Source: Rhizobium etli 8C-3 | GTDB lineage: Bacteria > Pseudomonadota > Alphaproteobacteria > Rhizobiales > Rhizobiaceae | Assembly: GCF_001908375.1 (NCBI RefSeq) | Contig: NZ_CP017244.1 | Span: 2,189,964-2,253,963, forward strand | Length of the DNA: 64,000 nucleotides | Reading direction: 5' to 3' | Shown: piece after piece, positions 25,160 to 34,195 of the stretch | Position numbering within the stretch: position 1 is the stretch's first letter | Layout: the number at the start of each line of letters is the position of its first letter | Translations under genes and position numbers: made by a program | The notes under the pieces: generated by a model | The model's input: only the letters and a program-made list of their open reading frames with translations | Database searches by the model: none | Told to the model about the DNA's origin: nothing

Positions 25160-26236
25160 ATGGCCAATCTCGTACTTGAAAATGTCAACAAATCCTTCGG
25201 CACGCTGCAGGTGATCCCCGATATCAATCTCGATATCAGGGATGGCGAATTCGTCGTCTTCGTCGGCCCGTCCGGCTGCGGAAAGTCGACGCTGCTTAGA
25301 ATGATTGCCGGGCTCGAAGAGGCAACGGGCGGCGACATCCGCATTAACGGCGAAAGCGTCATCGACACGCCGGCGGCCGATCGCGGCGTCGCCATGGTCT
25401 TCCAGTCCTACGCTCTTTATCCCCACATGACCGTTCGCCAGAACCTGAGCTTCGGACTTGAGAATATCCGGATGCCGAAGGACGAAATCGACCGCCGCGT
25501 TGAAGCAGCCGGCAAGCTTTTGCAGATCGACACGCTGCTCGACCGGCGCCCCCGCCAGCTGTCCGGCGGTCAGCGCCAGCGCGTCGCAATTGGTCGCGCC
25601 ATCACCCGCGACCCGAAGATATTCCTGTTCGACGAGCCGCTTTCCAACCTCGATGCAGAACTGCGGGTGCTGATGCGCGTCGAGATTACCAAGCTGCACG
25701 AGCGGCTCGGCAATACGATGATTTACGTGACGCATGACCAGATCGAGGCGATGACGATGGCAGATAAGATCGTCGTCCTTCGCAAGGGCGTCATCGAGCA
25801 GGTCGGTGCGCCGCTTGATCTTTATAATCGCCCGCACAACACTTTCGTGGCCGGCTTCATCGGCTCGCCGCGCATGAACCTCGTCGAAGGGACAATCGGC
25901 ACTTCGACCAACGGGACGCTCGCCTTCGAGGGCGCCGGGTTGCCGCCATTGGAATTGCCCCTTGAAGCCGGGCTTGCAGGCATACGGAAAGCAACACTCG
26001 GTGTGCGGCCCGAAGATCTCCTGGTCGGCGAAAGCGGCTGGCCAGCCGAGGTCGCCGTTGCCGAACAGCACGGCGCCAACAGCTACCTGCATTGCATCCT
26101 TTTAAACGGCGAGCCGATCCTGGTGCACCAGCAGGGCCAGAGCCGGGTTGCGCGCGGCGATGTCCTCAACATCGCACCCCGTGCGGGCCATTGGCACCTG
26201 TTCGATGAAACAGGCCTGCGGATCAAGATCGACTGA
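25160..26236 (+). CDS. Sugar ABC transporter ATP-binding protein (UgpC/MalK type)
   Basis: This 358-residue ATPase has Walker A GPSGCGKS near residues 37-44, Q-loop [12 protein letters not shown], signature [14 protein letters not shown], Walker [13 protein letters not shown] and H-loop [11 protein letters not shown]-terminal TOBE/regulatory domain of about 120 residues includes LGVRPEDL. The gene closes the sugar-importer operon. ATPases of this class also receive regulatory input through the C-terminal domain. Confidence 0.95.
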   Translation: MANLVLENVNKSFGTLQVIPDINLDIRDGEFVVFVGPSGCGKSTLLRMIAGLEEATGGDIRINGESVIDTPAADRGVAMVFQSYALYPHMTVRQNLSFGLENIRMPKDEIDRRVEAAGKLLQIDTLLDRRPRQLSGGQRQRVAIGRAITRDPKIFLFDEPLSNLDAELRVLMRVEITKLHERLGNTMIYVTHDQIEAMTMADKIVVLRKGVIEQVGAPLDLYNRPHNTFVAGFIGSPRMNLVEGTIGTSTNGTLAFEGAGLPPLELPLEAGLAGIRKATLGVRPEDLLVGESGWPAEVAVAEQHGANSYLHCILLNGEPILVHQQGQSRVARGDVLNIAPRAGHWHLFDETGLRIKID

Positions 26237-26266
26237 GCCTGCCGCGACAGTCCTTCGACTGAAGGC

Positions 26267-27181
26267 TCAATGTCCGTCCGGCGGAACGACGTCCGGCGTG
26301 ATCGTGTCCCTGAGGTTTTTCCGATGGAAGATGAAAAGCCCTGCAAAGACGATGATCGCCGCGCCGATCAGGATCTGCATATCGGGTACGTCATCGAAAA
26401 AGACCATGCCAAGCACGATCGCCCATATGAGAAGCGTGTATTGCAGCGGTGCCAGCAGCGATGCCGGGGCAAGTTTCAGCGATCGGGTAATCAGCAGATG
26501 GGCGCAGGAGGCGACGACGCCCAGAAGCAGCATGCCACAGTAGTCGAGAAGCGTCGCCTGACGCCAGTGGCCGATACTGAGAATGATCCCGGCAATGAGA
26601 GCAGCAATCGTCTGCCAGGTGACGAGCGTGGTGTCGCTTGTCGCGCGCAAGGAGCGGTTCATCACCAGCGTGAGCGCGAAGGCGAGACTGCCCGTCAGAC
26701 CGAAAAGAGATGGCAGGGACAGCATCGCAGACGATGGACGGAGCGCTACGACGACACCGGCAAAGCCGATGAAAACCGCAAGCCAGCGGCGCCAGCCGAT
26801 CTTCTCGCCGAGGAAGAAGTGCGATAGCGCGGCGACATAGATTGGCCCCGCCATATAGAAGGTCATGACATCGGCAAGCGGCAGATAGGCGACGGCCGCA
26901 TAAAACAGGCTGACATCGCAGGTCGTCATGACGACGCGCATCAGCTGCTGCCCCTTTTGCTCGACATTGAAGAGCTGCCGCGTCCCTTGCCGGACGATCA
27001 TCGGACCGAGCACGATGAAAGCGCCGACCGAGCGGATCACCAGCACCTGGCCGACGGCGAAACTCGCAACCAGCCATTTGCCCATCGCATCGTTGAGCGC
27101 AAAGAGGAAATCGCCGAGCAGCATCAACAAGACGCCCGTCAAGATCACGTTCGAACCGACGGCAACGGTACTGCGCTTCAT
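26267..27181 (-). CDS. EamA/DMT-superfamily membrane transporter
   Basis: This 304-residue protein has about ten hydrophobic segments arranged as two EamA repeats. The first is near residues 10-140 (LLMLLGDFLFALNDAMGKWL) and the second near 155-290 (GLTGSLAFALTLVMNRSLR). The drug/metabolite transporter superfamily exports or imports small metabolites; no substrate can be given. It is convergent with the sugar ABC operon, with only 30 bases between stops, and is followed upstream by a 380-base gap. Confidence 0.88.
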   Translation of the reverse strand: MKRSTVAVGSNVILTGVLLMLLGDFLFALNDAMGKWLVASFAVGQVLVIRSVGAFIVLGPMIVRQGTRQLFNVEQKGQQLMRVVMTTCDVSLFYAAVAYLPLADVMTFYMAGPIYVAALSHFFLGEKIGWRRWLAVFIGFAGVVVALRPSSAMLSLPSLFGLTGSLAFALTLVMNRSLRATSDTTLVTWQTIAALIAGIILSIGHWRQATLLDYCGMLLLGVVASCAHLLITRSLKLAPASLLAPLQYTLLIWAIVLGMVFFDDVPDMQILIGAAIIVFAGLFIFHRKNLRDTITPDVVPPDGH

Positions 27182-27561
27182 CCTGACCTTCCTTGATACG
27201 ACACTGCGAGGCAGCCGAGTGCGGCTTCCGATTTAACAGCCTCGATGTCAAGGTCAGGCTGAAGCTTAAAGCGCCTCAGCGGCGCGATTCGATCACCATG
27301 CGAACTAGCAAGTCCTCCAGGGACTGTTGCCGCACCATGCGCTAGGCCCGATCCAGGCCGGCCGTTCGCCGAGACAAAACGTGATGGACCCGGCAGAAAG
27401 CGCAATGAGTGCGCTGACGCTGATCGCGATCTAAGTAAAGCCGACGCGATCGATGGCACAAAGAGCTGCCGACCTGCGGGTTCACGAATTACGGCAGCAG
27501 TGAGAAATGGACGGATCACAATCTAAAGCCGCAGCAACTTCCGCCCACGGCACAGCCGTTG
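27182..27561. other. Intergenic stretch without recognisable feature
   Basis: This is 380 bases between the EamA gene (transcribed away) and the end of the CDP-alcohol phosphotransferase gene. A 113-codon minus-strand frame crosses it but has no family resemblance and no convincing ribosome-binding site. No strong hairpin or repeat was seen. It should contain the promoter of the EamA gene. Confidence 0.5.
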
Positions 27562-28209
27562 TCAGTTCGAACTTTTCATGGACCGGATCAGGCGCAAGCT
27601 GCGCCGGGCCGCGGTTGCGGCGGCACCGACAAGCACAATCCAAAGTCCGAGCCAAAGGACATGGTTTTGCAGATCCCAGTAAGGTTCGCCGATCGAAATG
27701 ACAGCGGCCGCGGTGATGATCGCCATGCGGTGCTGCTTGGCCATCGGGCCTGAAAAATCACTGCCGTGACCCGTGGCCCGGCCAAGTTCGCGCACATAGG
27801 CCGTCAGCACTGCGAATGCTGCTGCCGCCCAGCCAAGGCCGGGATGGCCGATACCGAGACCGATGCCTGCAAAAATCAGCATGTCGGCGGCGCGGTCTGG
27901 AAATTCGTTCCAGAAAGGACCGTCGGCCTCTGCCTTGCCCCCTTCCACCGCCACCATGCCGTCAAACAGATTGCACAGAAGTCTCACCTGGCAAAAAAGT
28001 GCCGCAAGAGCGAGAAGAACCATGCGCGAATAGCCGGCGTCGCGTCCGGCGGCAAAGAACAAGAGACCGGCAATGAAGGCAGCGGCGATGCTTGCCTGGG
28101 ATATCTGGTTCGGCGTGACGGACCTCGTCGCGACCTTCTGGGCGATCGCCCTTGCCCACCAGCTGTTCCGGCTATTCAAGGGGCGACGATCTTGAGTGTC
28201 AGTCATCAC
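27562..28209 (-). CDS. CDP-alcohol phosphatidyltransferase-family membrane protein
   Basis: This 215-residue protein has about six transmembrane segments. The catalytic signature region reads CNLFDGMVAVEGG, later NEFPDRAADM. It keeps DG and the final D-x3-D, but the first Asp is Asn and the usual AR is AV. Family members transfer a phosphatidyl (or similar) group from a CDP-lipid to an alcohol. It ends the operon PlsC / CdsA / membrane protein / this gene. Starts at GTG 28209 or ATG 28206, both overlapping the preceding stop. The acceptor alcohol is unknown. Confidence 0.83.
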   Translation of the reverse strand: MMTDTQDRRPLNSRNSWWARAIAQKVATRSVTPNQISQASIAAAFIAGLLFFAAGRDAGYSRMVLLALAALFCQVRLLCNLFDGMVAVEGGKAEADGPFWNEFPDRAADMLIFAGIGLGIGHPGLGWAAAAFAVLTAYVRELGRATGHGSDFSGPMAKQHRMAIITAAAVISIGEPYWDLQNHVLWLGLWIVLVGAAATAARRSLRLIRSMKSSN

Positions 28210-28595
28210 TTACCTTTCCCGGTCAAAAGCGAATAATTGTAAATCGCCGCATAGCTGGTGGAGACGGCAAGTGGCACCGCAACGGTCCTTAATATTTCCG
28301 GTGTTGCGGCGAGTGCGTGAATGGCGATGAGGATGCTTGCAGAACCGAGACAGGCGATGAGAGGCGGCGCAATCAGTGCGGCAGAACCCTTGAAGCGCGT
28401 GGAAAATATTTCGACCGCCGATTTCAAGTACAGGGTGAGGCAGGCAGACAGCGTGCCCTGAACGAGGCCGGCAAGCAGCATGCGCGGTAAAGGATGAACG
28501 CGATTGGCAAACAGCGCCCAGCTTCCCATGGCGAGAAAGGCGAAACTCACGTGCACGGTGCTGCTGCGTCCAATCCGCCCGACCCATCCACTCAT
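28206..28595 (-). CDS. Small integral membrane protein of the lipid cassette
   Basis: This 129-residue protein has about four hydrophobic helices (VSFAFLAMGSWALFANRV, MLLAGLVQGTLSACLTLYL, APPLIACLGSASILIAIHAL and a final one). Its ATG overlaps the cdsA-like stop (ATGA) and its TGA overlaps the next start, so it is an integral part of the operon. The longer open frame upstream lies within the cdsA-like gene and was dropped. I do not recognise a defined family. The position suggests a role as a partner or flippase-like subunit for the lipid product. Confidence 0.72.
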   Translation of the reverse strand: MSGWVGRIGRSSTVHVSFAFLAMGSWALFANRVHPLPRMLLAGLVQGTLSACLTLYLKSAVEIFSTRFKGSAALIAPPLIACLGSASILIAIHALAATPEILRTVAVPLAVSTSYAAIYNYSLLTGKGK

Positions 28596-29542
28596 GTCAG
28601 TGACCACCAGTAGCGGACAAGGTGAAAGAAGATTGGTGCCGAAAACACCACCGAATCGAGGCGGTCGATCAGTCCGCCATGACCCTCGATGAGATTGCCC
28701 CAATCCTTGACACCCCGGTCGCGCTTGATAGCCGACATCACCAGACCGCCGAAGAAGCCCATCAGCGTGATGACCAGCGAAAGCAGTCCCGCCTGCAACG
28801 GCGTGAACGGTGTGATCCACCAGAGCGACGCGCCGATCAAAGTCGCACTGGCAACACCGCCCGCAAAGCCCTCGACCGTCTTCGACGGCGAGAGTTTCGG
28901 GGCAATCTTCGTTCGCCCGAAAAGCTTGCCCCAGACATACTGCAAGACGTCGCTGAGCTGCACGACGATGACCAAGAATGCGATGAGCAGAACATTGCGG
29001 CCCTCGTAGCCGGGAATGTTCAACGTCAGCAGCGCCGGCACGTGCGAAGCGCAGAAGACGCAGATCATCAAGGCCCATTGCACTTCGGCGATGCGGATGA
29101 GGAACCGTTCGGTATCGCCCCGAAGCACGGAAATGATCGGCATCAGCAAAAACGCGTAAACCGGAACGAAAATCGAATAGATTCCGTATTCTTCAGCCCA
29201 CAACAAATAATACTGAATGGGAAGGACCACGAAAAAGGCCGAGGCGAGCGCCCAGTGATCAGCCCGCTTCGTGTTTGTCAGCGTGATGAATTCTCGAAGT
29301 GCCGCAAAGGAGCAGAAGGCGAAAAGAATGATGACGCCGGCACGACCGGCCAGAAACGCAATGCCGATGAAGATCACCATGATCCACCAGGCCTTGATGC
29401 GGGCATTCAGGTTCTCGACGGCGCTGTTCGAGCCATCCGGCGAAAGGCGCCGATGCAGGACATAGCCAACCAGTGAGGCGAGGATCAGCACGGCGAAAAC
29501 GCCGAGCACCAGCGTAATGAGATCGGACCGCGCGTCGTTCAT
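28592..29542 (-). CDS. CdsA-like phosphatidate cytidylyltransferase
   Basis: This 316-residue polytopic membrane protein has the CdsA signature near the C-terminus: SAIKRDRGVKDWGNLIEGHGGLIDRLDS lies in about residues 272-299. Earlier VQLSDVLQYVWGKLFGRTKI and KLSPSKTVEG are further conserved CdsA blocks. The enzyme forms CDP-diacylglycerol or a related CDP-lipid from phosphatidate and CTP. As an extra plasmid-borne copy between PlsC-like and CDP-alcohol transferase genes, it resembles the E. coli YnbB arrangement rather than the housekeeping gene. ATGA overlaps occur at both ends. Confidence 0.92.
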   Translation of the reverse strand: MNDARSDLITLVLGVFAVLILASLVGYVLHRRLSPDGSNSAVENLNARIKAWWIMVIFIGIAFLAGRAGVIILFAFCSFAALREFITLTNTKRADHWALASAFFVVLPIQYYLLWAEEYGIYSIFVPVYAFLLMPIISVLRGDTERFLIRIAEVQWALMICVFCASHVPALLTLNIPGYEGRNVLLIAFLVIVVQLSDVLQYVWGKLFGRTKIAPKLSPSKTVEGFAGGVASATLIGASLWWITPFTPLQAGLLSLVITLMGFFGGLVMSAIKRDRGVKDWGNLIEGHGGLIDRLDSVVFSAPIFFHLVRYWWSLT

Positions 29543-30192
29543 TCGCTGTTGCCTGCATGTTTTGGAGAAAGGGAAATCAAGGCGGCCCTTGCCCTTGACA
29601 GAAAACCATCCTTGGTCTCGCCGGGATCAAGACGGATCGGGCTGCCGAAGGTTACTGTGCAGATCAGTGGAATTGGCACGATCTCGCCCTTCGGCATGAC
29701 GCGATTGAGGTTGTTGATCCAGACCGGCACGAGATCGATCCCCGGGCGCAATACGGCAAGATGGAAGAGGCCGCCCTTGAAAGGCAGAAGCGGCTCGTCG
29801 GTCTGGTTGCGCGTGCCTTCGGGAAACAGGATCAGCGACGAGCCGGCGTCGATTGCCGCCGCCATCTGCTCGATCGGATCCTGCGTGCGCCTCTCACGGT
29901 CGCGCTCGATCAGCACGGCATTGAAGACTTCGCGGCCAATGAAAGTGGTAAGCGGCGATTTCAGCCAGTAGTCTGCTCCGGCCACAGGCCGTGCTCGCCG
30001 GCGAAGACGCGGCGGCAGGACCGCCCAGATCAGGATGAAATCGCCATGGCTCGAATGGTTGGCAAAATAGATGCAGCGCCGGGGCGGTAAACCGTCATTC
30101 GCCCAGATCGCCCGCACCGCCGTGATTGCGCGGGCAAACAGCACGATTGCGATCGCCACAGGCTTTGCGATCAGGCTGTGCATCTGCTTCAT
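29539..30192 (-). CDS. PlsC-like 1-acylglycerol-3-phosphate O-acyltransferase
   Basis: This acyltransferase of about 217 residues has NHSSHGD (the H-x4-D catalytic motif) near residue 45 and FPEGTR near residue 126, preceded by one N-terminal hydrophobic segment. The longest frame begins 58 codons upstream, but that part is not protein-like; ATG 30192 after GGAATTGGGCTA is preferred. It starts the four-gene lipid operon and would supply phosphatidate to the CdsA-like enzyme. Confidence 0.9.
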   Translation of the reverse strand: MKQMHSLIAKPVAIAIVLFARAITAVRAIWANDGLPPRRCIYFANHSSHGDFILIWAVLPPRLRRRARPVAGADYWLKSPLTTFIGREVFNAVLIERDRERRTQDPIEQMAAAIDAGSSLILFPEGTRNQTDEPLLPFKGGLFHLAVLRPGIDLVPVWINNLNRVMPKGEIVPIPLICTVTFGSPIRLDPGETKDGFLSRARAALISLSPKHAGNSE

Positions 30193-30295
30193 TAGCCCAA
30201 TTCCCGCATCACGATTGCAGGAACGTAGCCGCGTTTTTGACAAAGCGGAAGACGGTTGCAAAGCCGGATAAAGATTTCCACATGGAGCGGAGGGA

Positions 30296-31597
30296 TCAAG
30301 TCGTCCGCTCCTCGCCTTCGACAAGCTCCCGCGAGACGAGGATCTTGTCGACGCGGCGGCCGTCAAGATCGACGACTTCGAAGCGCCAGCCGTCTTTCAC
30401 GAAGCTTTCGCCGAGGTCGGGCAGGTGTTTCAGCTCTTCCAGCACAAGGCCGGCGACGGTCTGGAACCCGATGTCATCTGGCAACTTAAAGTTCATGAAC
30501 TCGGCGAATTCGTCGATCGGCGTCCAGCCGGAAACAAGATAGGAACCATCGGCGCGGCGAATAATTGCCTGCTCGTCGGCAGGTCCCTCCTGCAATGCGC
30601 CCATGATCGCCTCCATGATGTCGCCGGAAGAGACGATTCCCTCGAAGTGGCCGTATTCGTCGTAGACAAGCACCATGTGGACCGGCGATCTGCGGATGGC
30701 CTGGATGACATGCGTTGCCGTCGAAAGATCCGAGATCACCGGAACTTCATGGGCAAGCGACTGGATGTCGGCATGGCCATGTGCGTCGAGCGAATCGTAA
30801 AAGTCCTTCACGAAGAGCACGCCAAGCATCTCGTCAGAACTGTTTCGCCGCACGGGCAGGCGCGAGCGGTGCGTTCGATGCAGTTGCTTGCGAATGTCTT
30901 CGATACTGTCTTCGATGTCGACGACCTCGACGTCGCGGCGCGGAGTCATCAAGGCTCTCGCCGTGCGGTCGGCAAGCCGCATGACACCGGATATCATCGC
31001 CGATTCCTCGCTCTCGATCACCCCGGCGCTCTGCGCCTCGGCAAGCACCGTCTTGATCTCTTCGTCGCTCACCCCGTCGCTGCCTTTTCCGGACTGACCA
31101 AGAAGCGTAAGCACAAGCTTGCCGGACGCGTCGAGAAGCCAGACGAGCGGCAAGGCAAGCTTGGAAAGCAGGACCATGGCCGGGGCAACCTTGCTTGCGA
31201 CCACTTCAGGTTCGCGAAGCGCAATCTGCTTCGGCACCAGTTCGCCTATAATCAGCGAAAGATAGGTAATGGCAACGACCACCGTGCCGACGCCAAGCGC
31301 ATCGGAAACGGCAGAGGAAACGCCTTGTGCGCTGAGCCAGGCCGAAAGACGACCGCCCAGCGTGGCGCCCGAAAAGGCACCCGATAGAACGCCGACAAGG
31401 GTAATTCCGATCTGAACGGATGACAGGAAGCGGCCGGGATGTTCGGCAAGTTTGATGGCTTGGGCAGCCCCCCGGCTCCCATGATCGGCAAGGACCCTCA
31501 GACGGGCCGGACGTGATGAAACGACAGCAAGTTCAGACATTGCGAGCACACCGTTGAAGATAGTGAGCAGCACAATGATTGTGATCTCCAGAAACAA
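30296..31597 (-). CDS. CNNM/CorC-HlyC-family membrane protein with tandem CBS domains
   Basis: This protein of about 433 residues has a DUF21/CNNM membrane domain (1-190, beginning FLEITIIVLLTIFNGVLAMSELAVV), two CBS domains (about 205-320, MTPRRDVEVVDI onward), and a C-terminal CorC_HlyC domain (SWTPIDEFAEFMNFKLPDD to the end). The family is tied to Mg2+/Co2+ homeostasis and was earlier annotated as hemolysin-like. No ATG fits: a TTG at 31597, preceded by ATAGG, yields the conserved start; the frame also opens at TTG 31630. It lies 103 bases upstream of the PlsC-like gene's opposite end and seems monocistronic. Confidence 0.9.
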   Translation of the reverse strand: MFLEITIIVLLTIFNGVLAMSELAVVSSRPARLRVLADHGSRGAAQAIKLAEHPGRFLSSVQIGITLVGVLSGAFSGATLGGRLSAWLSAQGVSSAVSDALGVGTVVVAITYLSLIIGELVPKQIALREPEVVASKVAPAMVLLSKLALPLVWLLDASGKLVLTLLGQSGKGSDGVSDEEIKTVLAEAQSAGVIESEESAMISGVMRLADRTARALMTPRRDVEVVDIEDSIEDIRKQLHRTHRSRLPVRRNSSDEMLGVLFVKDFYDSLDAHGHADIQSLAHEVPVISDLSTATHVIQAIRRSPVHMVLVYDEYGHFEGIVSSGDIMEAIMGALQEGPADEQAIIRRADGSYLVSGWTPIDEFAEFMNFKLPDDIGFQTVAGLVLEELKHLPDLGESFVKDGWRFEVVDLDGRRVDKILVSRELVEGEERTT

Positions 31598-31723
31598 ATG
31601 AAGCCTATGACATTGACAGCGATGCCTCAAAATAGGGCCAAAGCGCCGACAATGAAAGCAAGGCTTTCATCCTGCTTCGGCTATTTTTGCTCGGCGCTCC
31701 TTTATGGCCGAGCTTGGGCCCCG

Positions 31724-33058
31724 TCAATGTGCCGAAGCCGGCGTGACCCGCCATATCGTGTTGCCGACGTCATCGGCAACAAGCAATGCACCCTTGATGT
31801 CGATTGCGACGCCGACAGGTCGGCCAAAGGCCCTGTCGTCGGCCCCGATAAAGCCCGTCAAGACATCGCGCGGCGGGCCGGATGGCTTGCCATCGGCGAA
31901 AGGCACGAAGATCACCTTGTAGCCGCTGCGCGGCCTGCGGTTCCAGGAGCCGTGCTGGCCGACGAAGGCGCCGCCGACATAATCTGGACCAAACAGGTTG
32001 CTCGTGTTGAAGGACAGGCCGAGCGAGGCGGTATGAGGACCAAGGGCATAATCGGGGACGATGGCGCTTGCTACCATTTCAGGGTTCTGCGGCTTTGCCC
32101 GACCATCGATATGCTGGCCGAAATAGCTGTAGGGCCAGCCATAAAAGCCGCCTTCCTTCACCGAGGTCATATAGTCGGGAACAAGATCGCTGCCGAGTTC
32201 GTCGCGTTCGTTGACTGCCACCCACAGTGCCCCCGTCCGCGGCTGCCATGCAAGTCCATTTGGATTGCGCAAGCCGCTTGCAAAGACGCGAACAGCCTTT
32301 GTGGCAAGATCGATTTCGAGGATAGAGGCACGGTTTTTTTCCGCATCCATGCCGTTTTCCCCGACATTGCTGTTGGAGCCCACGGTGGCATAGAGCTTGG
32401 TGCCGTCAGGGCTGGCGATCACGTCCTTCGTCCAATGCTGGTTGATCGGACCTGCTGGAAGATCGGCGATTTTCGCGCCCGGCGTGGTGATCACCGTTTC
32501 ACCTTCCTTATAGGCAAAAGCCATGACCCCATCGGTATTGGCGACATAGAGCACGTCCTTCGAATATGCCATGCCGAAGGGCGAATTGAGATCCTTCAGG
32601 AGAACGGTGCGCATCTCGGCGGCACCGTTATTGTCGGCATCGCGCAGCAGCGTGATGCGGTTTGCACTTTTGACCTCGGCGCCGGCCCGGCTCATGAGCA
32701 GAGTTTCGAACCAGCCACGGATGCTGAACCCGGCGTCTTCACCCTTTGGCGGCTTGTTGCTTTCGGCAACAAGAACATCGCCGTTCGGCAGGACATGGAT
32801 CCAGCGCGGGTGGTCCAGGCCCTTTGCAAAAGCGTTCACCTTCAGCCCCTGTGCGGCTTTTGGAGTGGCGCCTACTGGCCAGCTCGCCGCTTTAGCGACA
32901 TTGACGGTCGGGATCAGCGTCGGGTTCGGCGCAGGCAGCGTCGGTGAGGGACCGTAGCCTTCCTCGATCGGGACTGTCGCGGATTCACGCTCAAAGACGA
33001 ATATCCACCCGCCCGCAACAAGGACGAGAAGAAGGACGACAAGGATGAACTTCTTCAT
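31724..33058 (-). CDS. PQQ/sorbosone-dehydrogenase-type beta-propeller protein
   Basis: This exported protein of about 444 residues has an N-terminal hydrophobic segment ([19 protein letters not shown]) serving as signal or anchor. The six-bladed propeller fold of L-sorbosone/soluble glucose dehydrogenase-like proteins follows: [20 protein letters not shown], the central [23 protein letters not shown] and [10 protein letters not shown]. It would act in the periplasm, possibly as a quinoprotein sugar dehydrogenase. PQQ dependence cannot be confirmed from sequence alone. ATG 33058 with GGAGATCATTC upstream was chosen over the longer frame. Divergent from the ECF sigma gene. Confidence 0.83.
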   Translation of the reverse strand: MKKFILVVLLLVLVAGGWIFVFERESATVPIEEGYGPSPTLPAPNPTLIPTVNVAKAASWPVGATPKAAQGLKVNAFAKGLDHPRWIHVLPNGDVLVAESNKPPKGEDAGFSIRGWFETLLMSRAGAEVKSANRITLLRDADNNGAAEMRTVLLKDLNSPFGMAYSKDVLYVANTDGVMAFAYKEGETVITTPGAKIADLPAGPINQHWTKDVIASPDGTKLYATVGSNSNVGENGMDAEKNRASILEIDLATKAVRVFASGLRNPNGLAWQPRTGALWVAVNERDELGSDLVPDYMTSVKEGGFYGWPYSYFGQHIDGRAKPQNPEMVASAIVPDYALGPHTASLGLSFNTSNLFGPDYVGGAFVGQHGSWNRRPRSGYKVIFVPFADGKPSGPPRDVLTGFIGADDRAFGRPVGVAIDIKGALLVADDVGNTIWRVTPASAH

Positions 33059-33354
33059 GAATGATCTCCAATAAAAGACCGTGCTAACGGCCTGGCTCGT
33101 TATGGGTTTCAACGCTCTCCAGAGTTCGAAACGATCGCAAGGTGCGCAAGGTTCGAGATTTCAATGGCGCTGCCGCATTTCTTGACCGGCGTCTTTGATC
33201 ATGGCCCTTTTCGATGCGACAAAACCACAGAGGACGAACTTGAGCGATCACACAGCATGCCGGGCGATCTTGAGGCATTTGCCCAAACCGACAGCCTGAC
33301 ACTTTCGGGCTCCGACCGTCCCATTGTACGATTGCGGACCTATGAAGTTTATGG

Positions 33355-33380
33355 GGAACTTCACCGAGTGGGACGGCATT
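33355..33380 (+). promoter_or_regulatory. Possible ECF (EcfG-like) promoter GGAAC-N17-CATT
   Basis: GGAAC at 33355-33359 and CATT at 33377-33380 resemble the GGAAC / CGTT promoter elements used by alphaproteobacterial general-stress ECF sigma factors, with one mismatch. It sits 25 bases before the sigma gene start, in the 347-base divergent gap that otherwise shows only the SD hairpin. Confidence 0.35.
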
Positions 33381-33383
33381 AAT

Positions 33384-33401
33384 TCCTCCGTAGAAGGAGG
33401 A
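33384..33401 (+). promoter_or_regulatory. Hairpin masking the sigma-factor Shine-Dalgarno sequence
   Basis: TCCTCC (33384-33389), loop GTAGAA and GGAGGA (33396-33401) form a perfect 6-bp stem that contains the ribosome-binding site of the ATG at 33406. It could limit translation or act as a simple RNA thermometer. Structure is visible; function is inferred. Confidence 0.5.
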
Positions 33402-33405
33402 CGCC

Positions 33406-33936
33406 ATGCCAACAGTCACCGTTGCAAAAGCTTGCAGCGCTCAGGCAGAAATCATCTCGCTTCTTCCAGCTCTCAAAGCCTTTGCGAGGCGATTCGAGCG
33501 TGTTGAAAGCGACGCCGACGATCTCGTTCAAGAAACGGTCTCCAAGGCACTTTGTCACATCGAGCAGTTCCAGGACGGCACGAGCCTCAAATCCTGGCTC
33601 TTTACGATCATGCGCAATACCTATTGCAGCAGCTACAAACGCCGCAAGCGCGAGCCGGTGGGCTGCGTCGGCGACCTGACTGACTGTCAGATGCCGGTCA
33701 AATCGACGCAGGAATGGTCGGTAAGAGCCCTTGACGTGCAGGCGGCGATCGACAAGCTCGGAGCCTCGCACCGCCATGCCCTGATGCTCGTCGTGAACGG
33801 GACAAGCTACGAAGAAGCAGCTGCAATCTGTGACTGCCAGGTGGGCACCATCAAAAGCCGGGTGAGCCGCGCGCGCAACCATCTTCTGGAAATGCTCGGC
33901 GAGACGCAGTCTTCCGAAGCAGCCTCGTTACACTAG
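33406..33936 (+). CDS. ECF-type RNA polymerase sigma factor
   Basis: This 176-residue sigma-70 family protein has region 2 (LLPALKAFARRFERVESDADDLVQETVSKAL, then GTSLKSWLFTIMRNTYC) and region 4 with HTH (GTSYEEAAAICDCQVGTIKSRVSRARNHL). The length is typical of group IV factors. The RBS lies in a hairpin. No anti-sigma factor or NepR-like gene is adjacent; a DUF2934 gene follows 16 bases downstream. It is divergent from the sorbosone-dehydrogenase-like gene. A role in stress response is plausible, by comparison with other rhizobial ECF factors. Confidence 0.92.
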   Translation: MPTVTVAKACSAQAEIISLLPALKAFARRFERVESDADDLVQETVSKALCHIEQFQDGTSLKSWLFTIMRNTYCSSYKRRKREPVGCVGDLTDCQMPVKSTQEWSVRALDVQAAIDKLGASHRHALMLVVNGTSYEEAAAICDCQVGTIKSRVSRARNHLLEMLGETQSSEAASLH

Positions 33937-33952
33937 GAAGGGACGCGGAGCG

Positions 33953-34195
33953 ATGAGCCGCCACGACAGAAACGAATGGATCGCCAAGAGGGCCTATGCA
34001 CTTTGGGAAGCGTGCGGTCGTCAAGATGGGCGCGATGGAGAGCACTGGGCACAGGCTGTGCGCGAGCGCGACGAGCTGGAACGCACGCAGGCTTCGGCCG
34101 ACGGGCGCGAGGTGCTGATCCGGTTCAGACCAAGACCACCGGCTGCGACGTCTTCGAAACGCGCGGTGAGCCCGGCCTCTCGTGCAACCGGCTGA
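33953..34195 (+). CDS. DUF2934-family small protein
   Basis: This 80-residue protein has the DUF2934 core IAKRAYALWEACGRQDGRDGEHWAQA at residues 10-35, followed by a charged linker and a Pro/Ser/Arg-rich tail. The domain is common in rhizobia, often near stress genes; its function is unknown. RBS GGGACGCGGAGC precedes it. It is 16 bases after the ECF sigma gene and probably cotranscribed. A second member lies at 38477. Confidence 0.85.
   Translation: MSRHDRNEWIAKRAYALWEACGRQDGRDGEHWAQAVRERDELERTQASADGREVLIRFRPRPPAATSSKRAVSPASRATG

Noticed and set aside
24023..26092. 689-codon minus-strand frame across the sugar ABC permease and ATPase genes
   Set aside because: Same reason: the opposite strand encodes clear ABC transporter domains, and this frame crosses two genes without any recognisable domain.
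27178..27519. 113-codon minus-strand frame in the 380-base intergenic gap
   Set aside because: Pro/Arg/Ser-rich low-information translation, no family, overlaps the EamA start; left as unassigned DNA.
33084..33419. 111-codon minus-strand frame between the sorbosone-dehydrogenase-like and sigma genes
   Set aside because: It overlaps the sigma-gene start and its RBS hairpin and has no recognisable domain; the region is better explained as divergent promoters.
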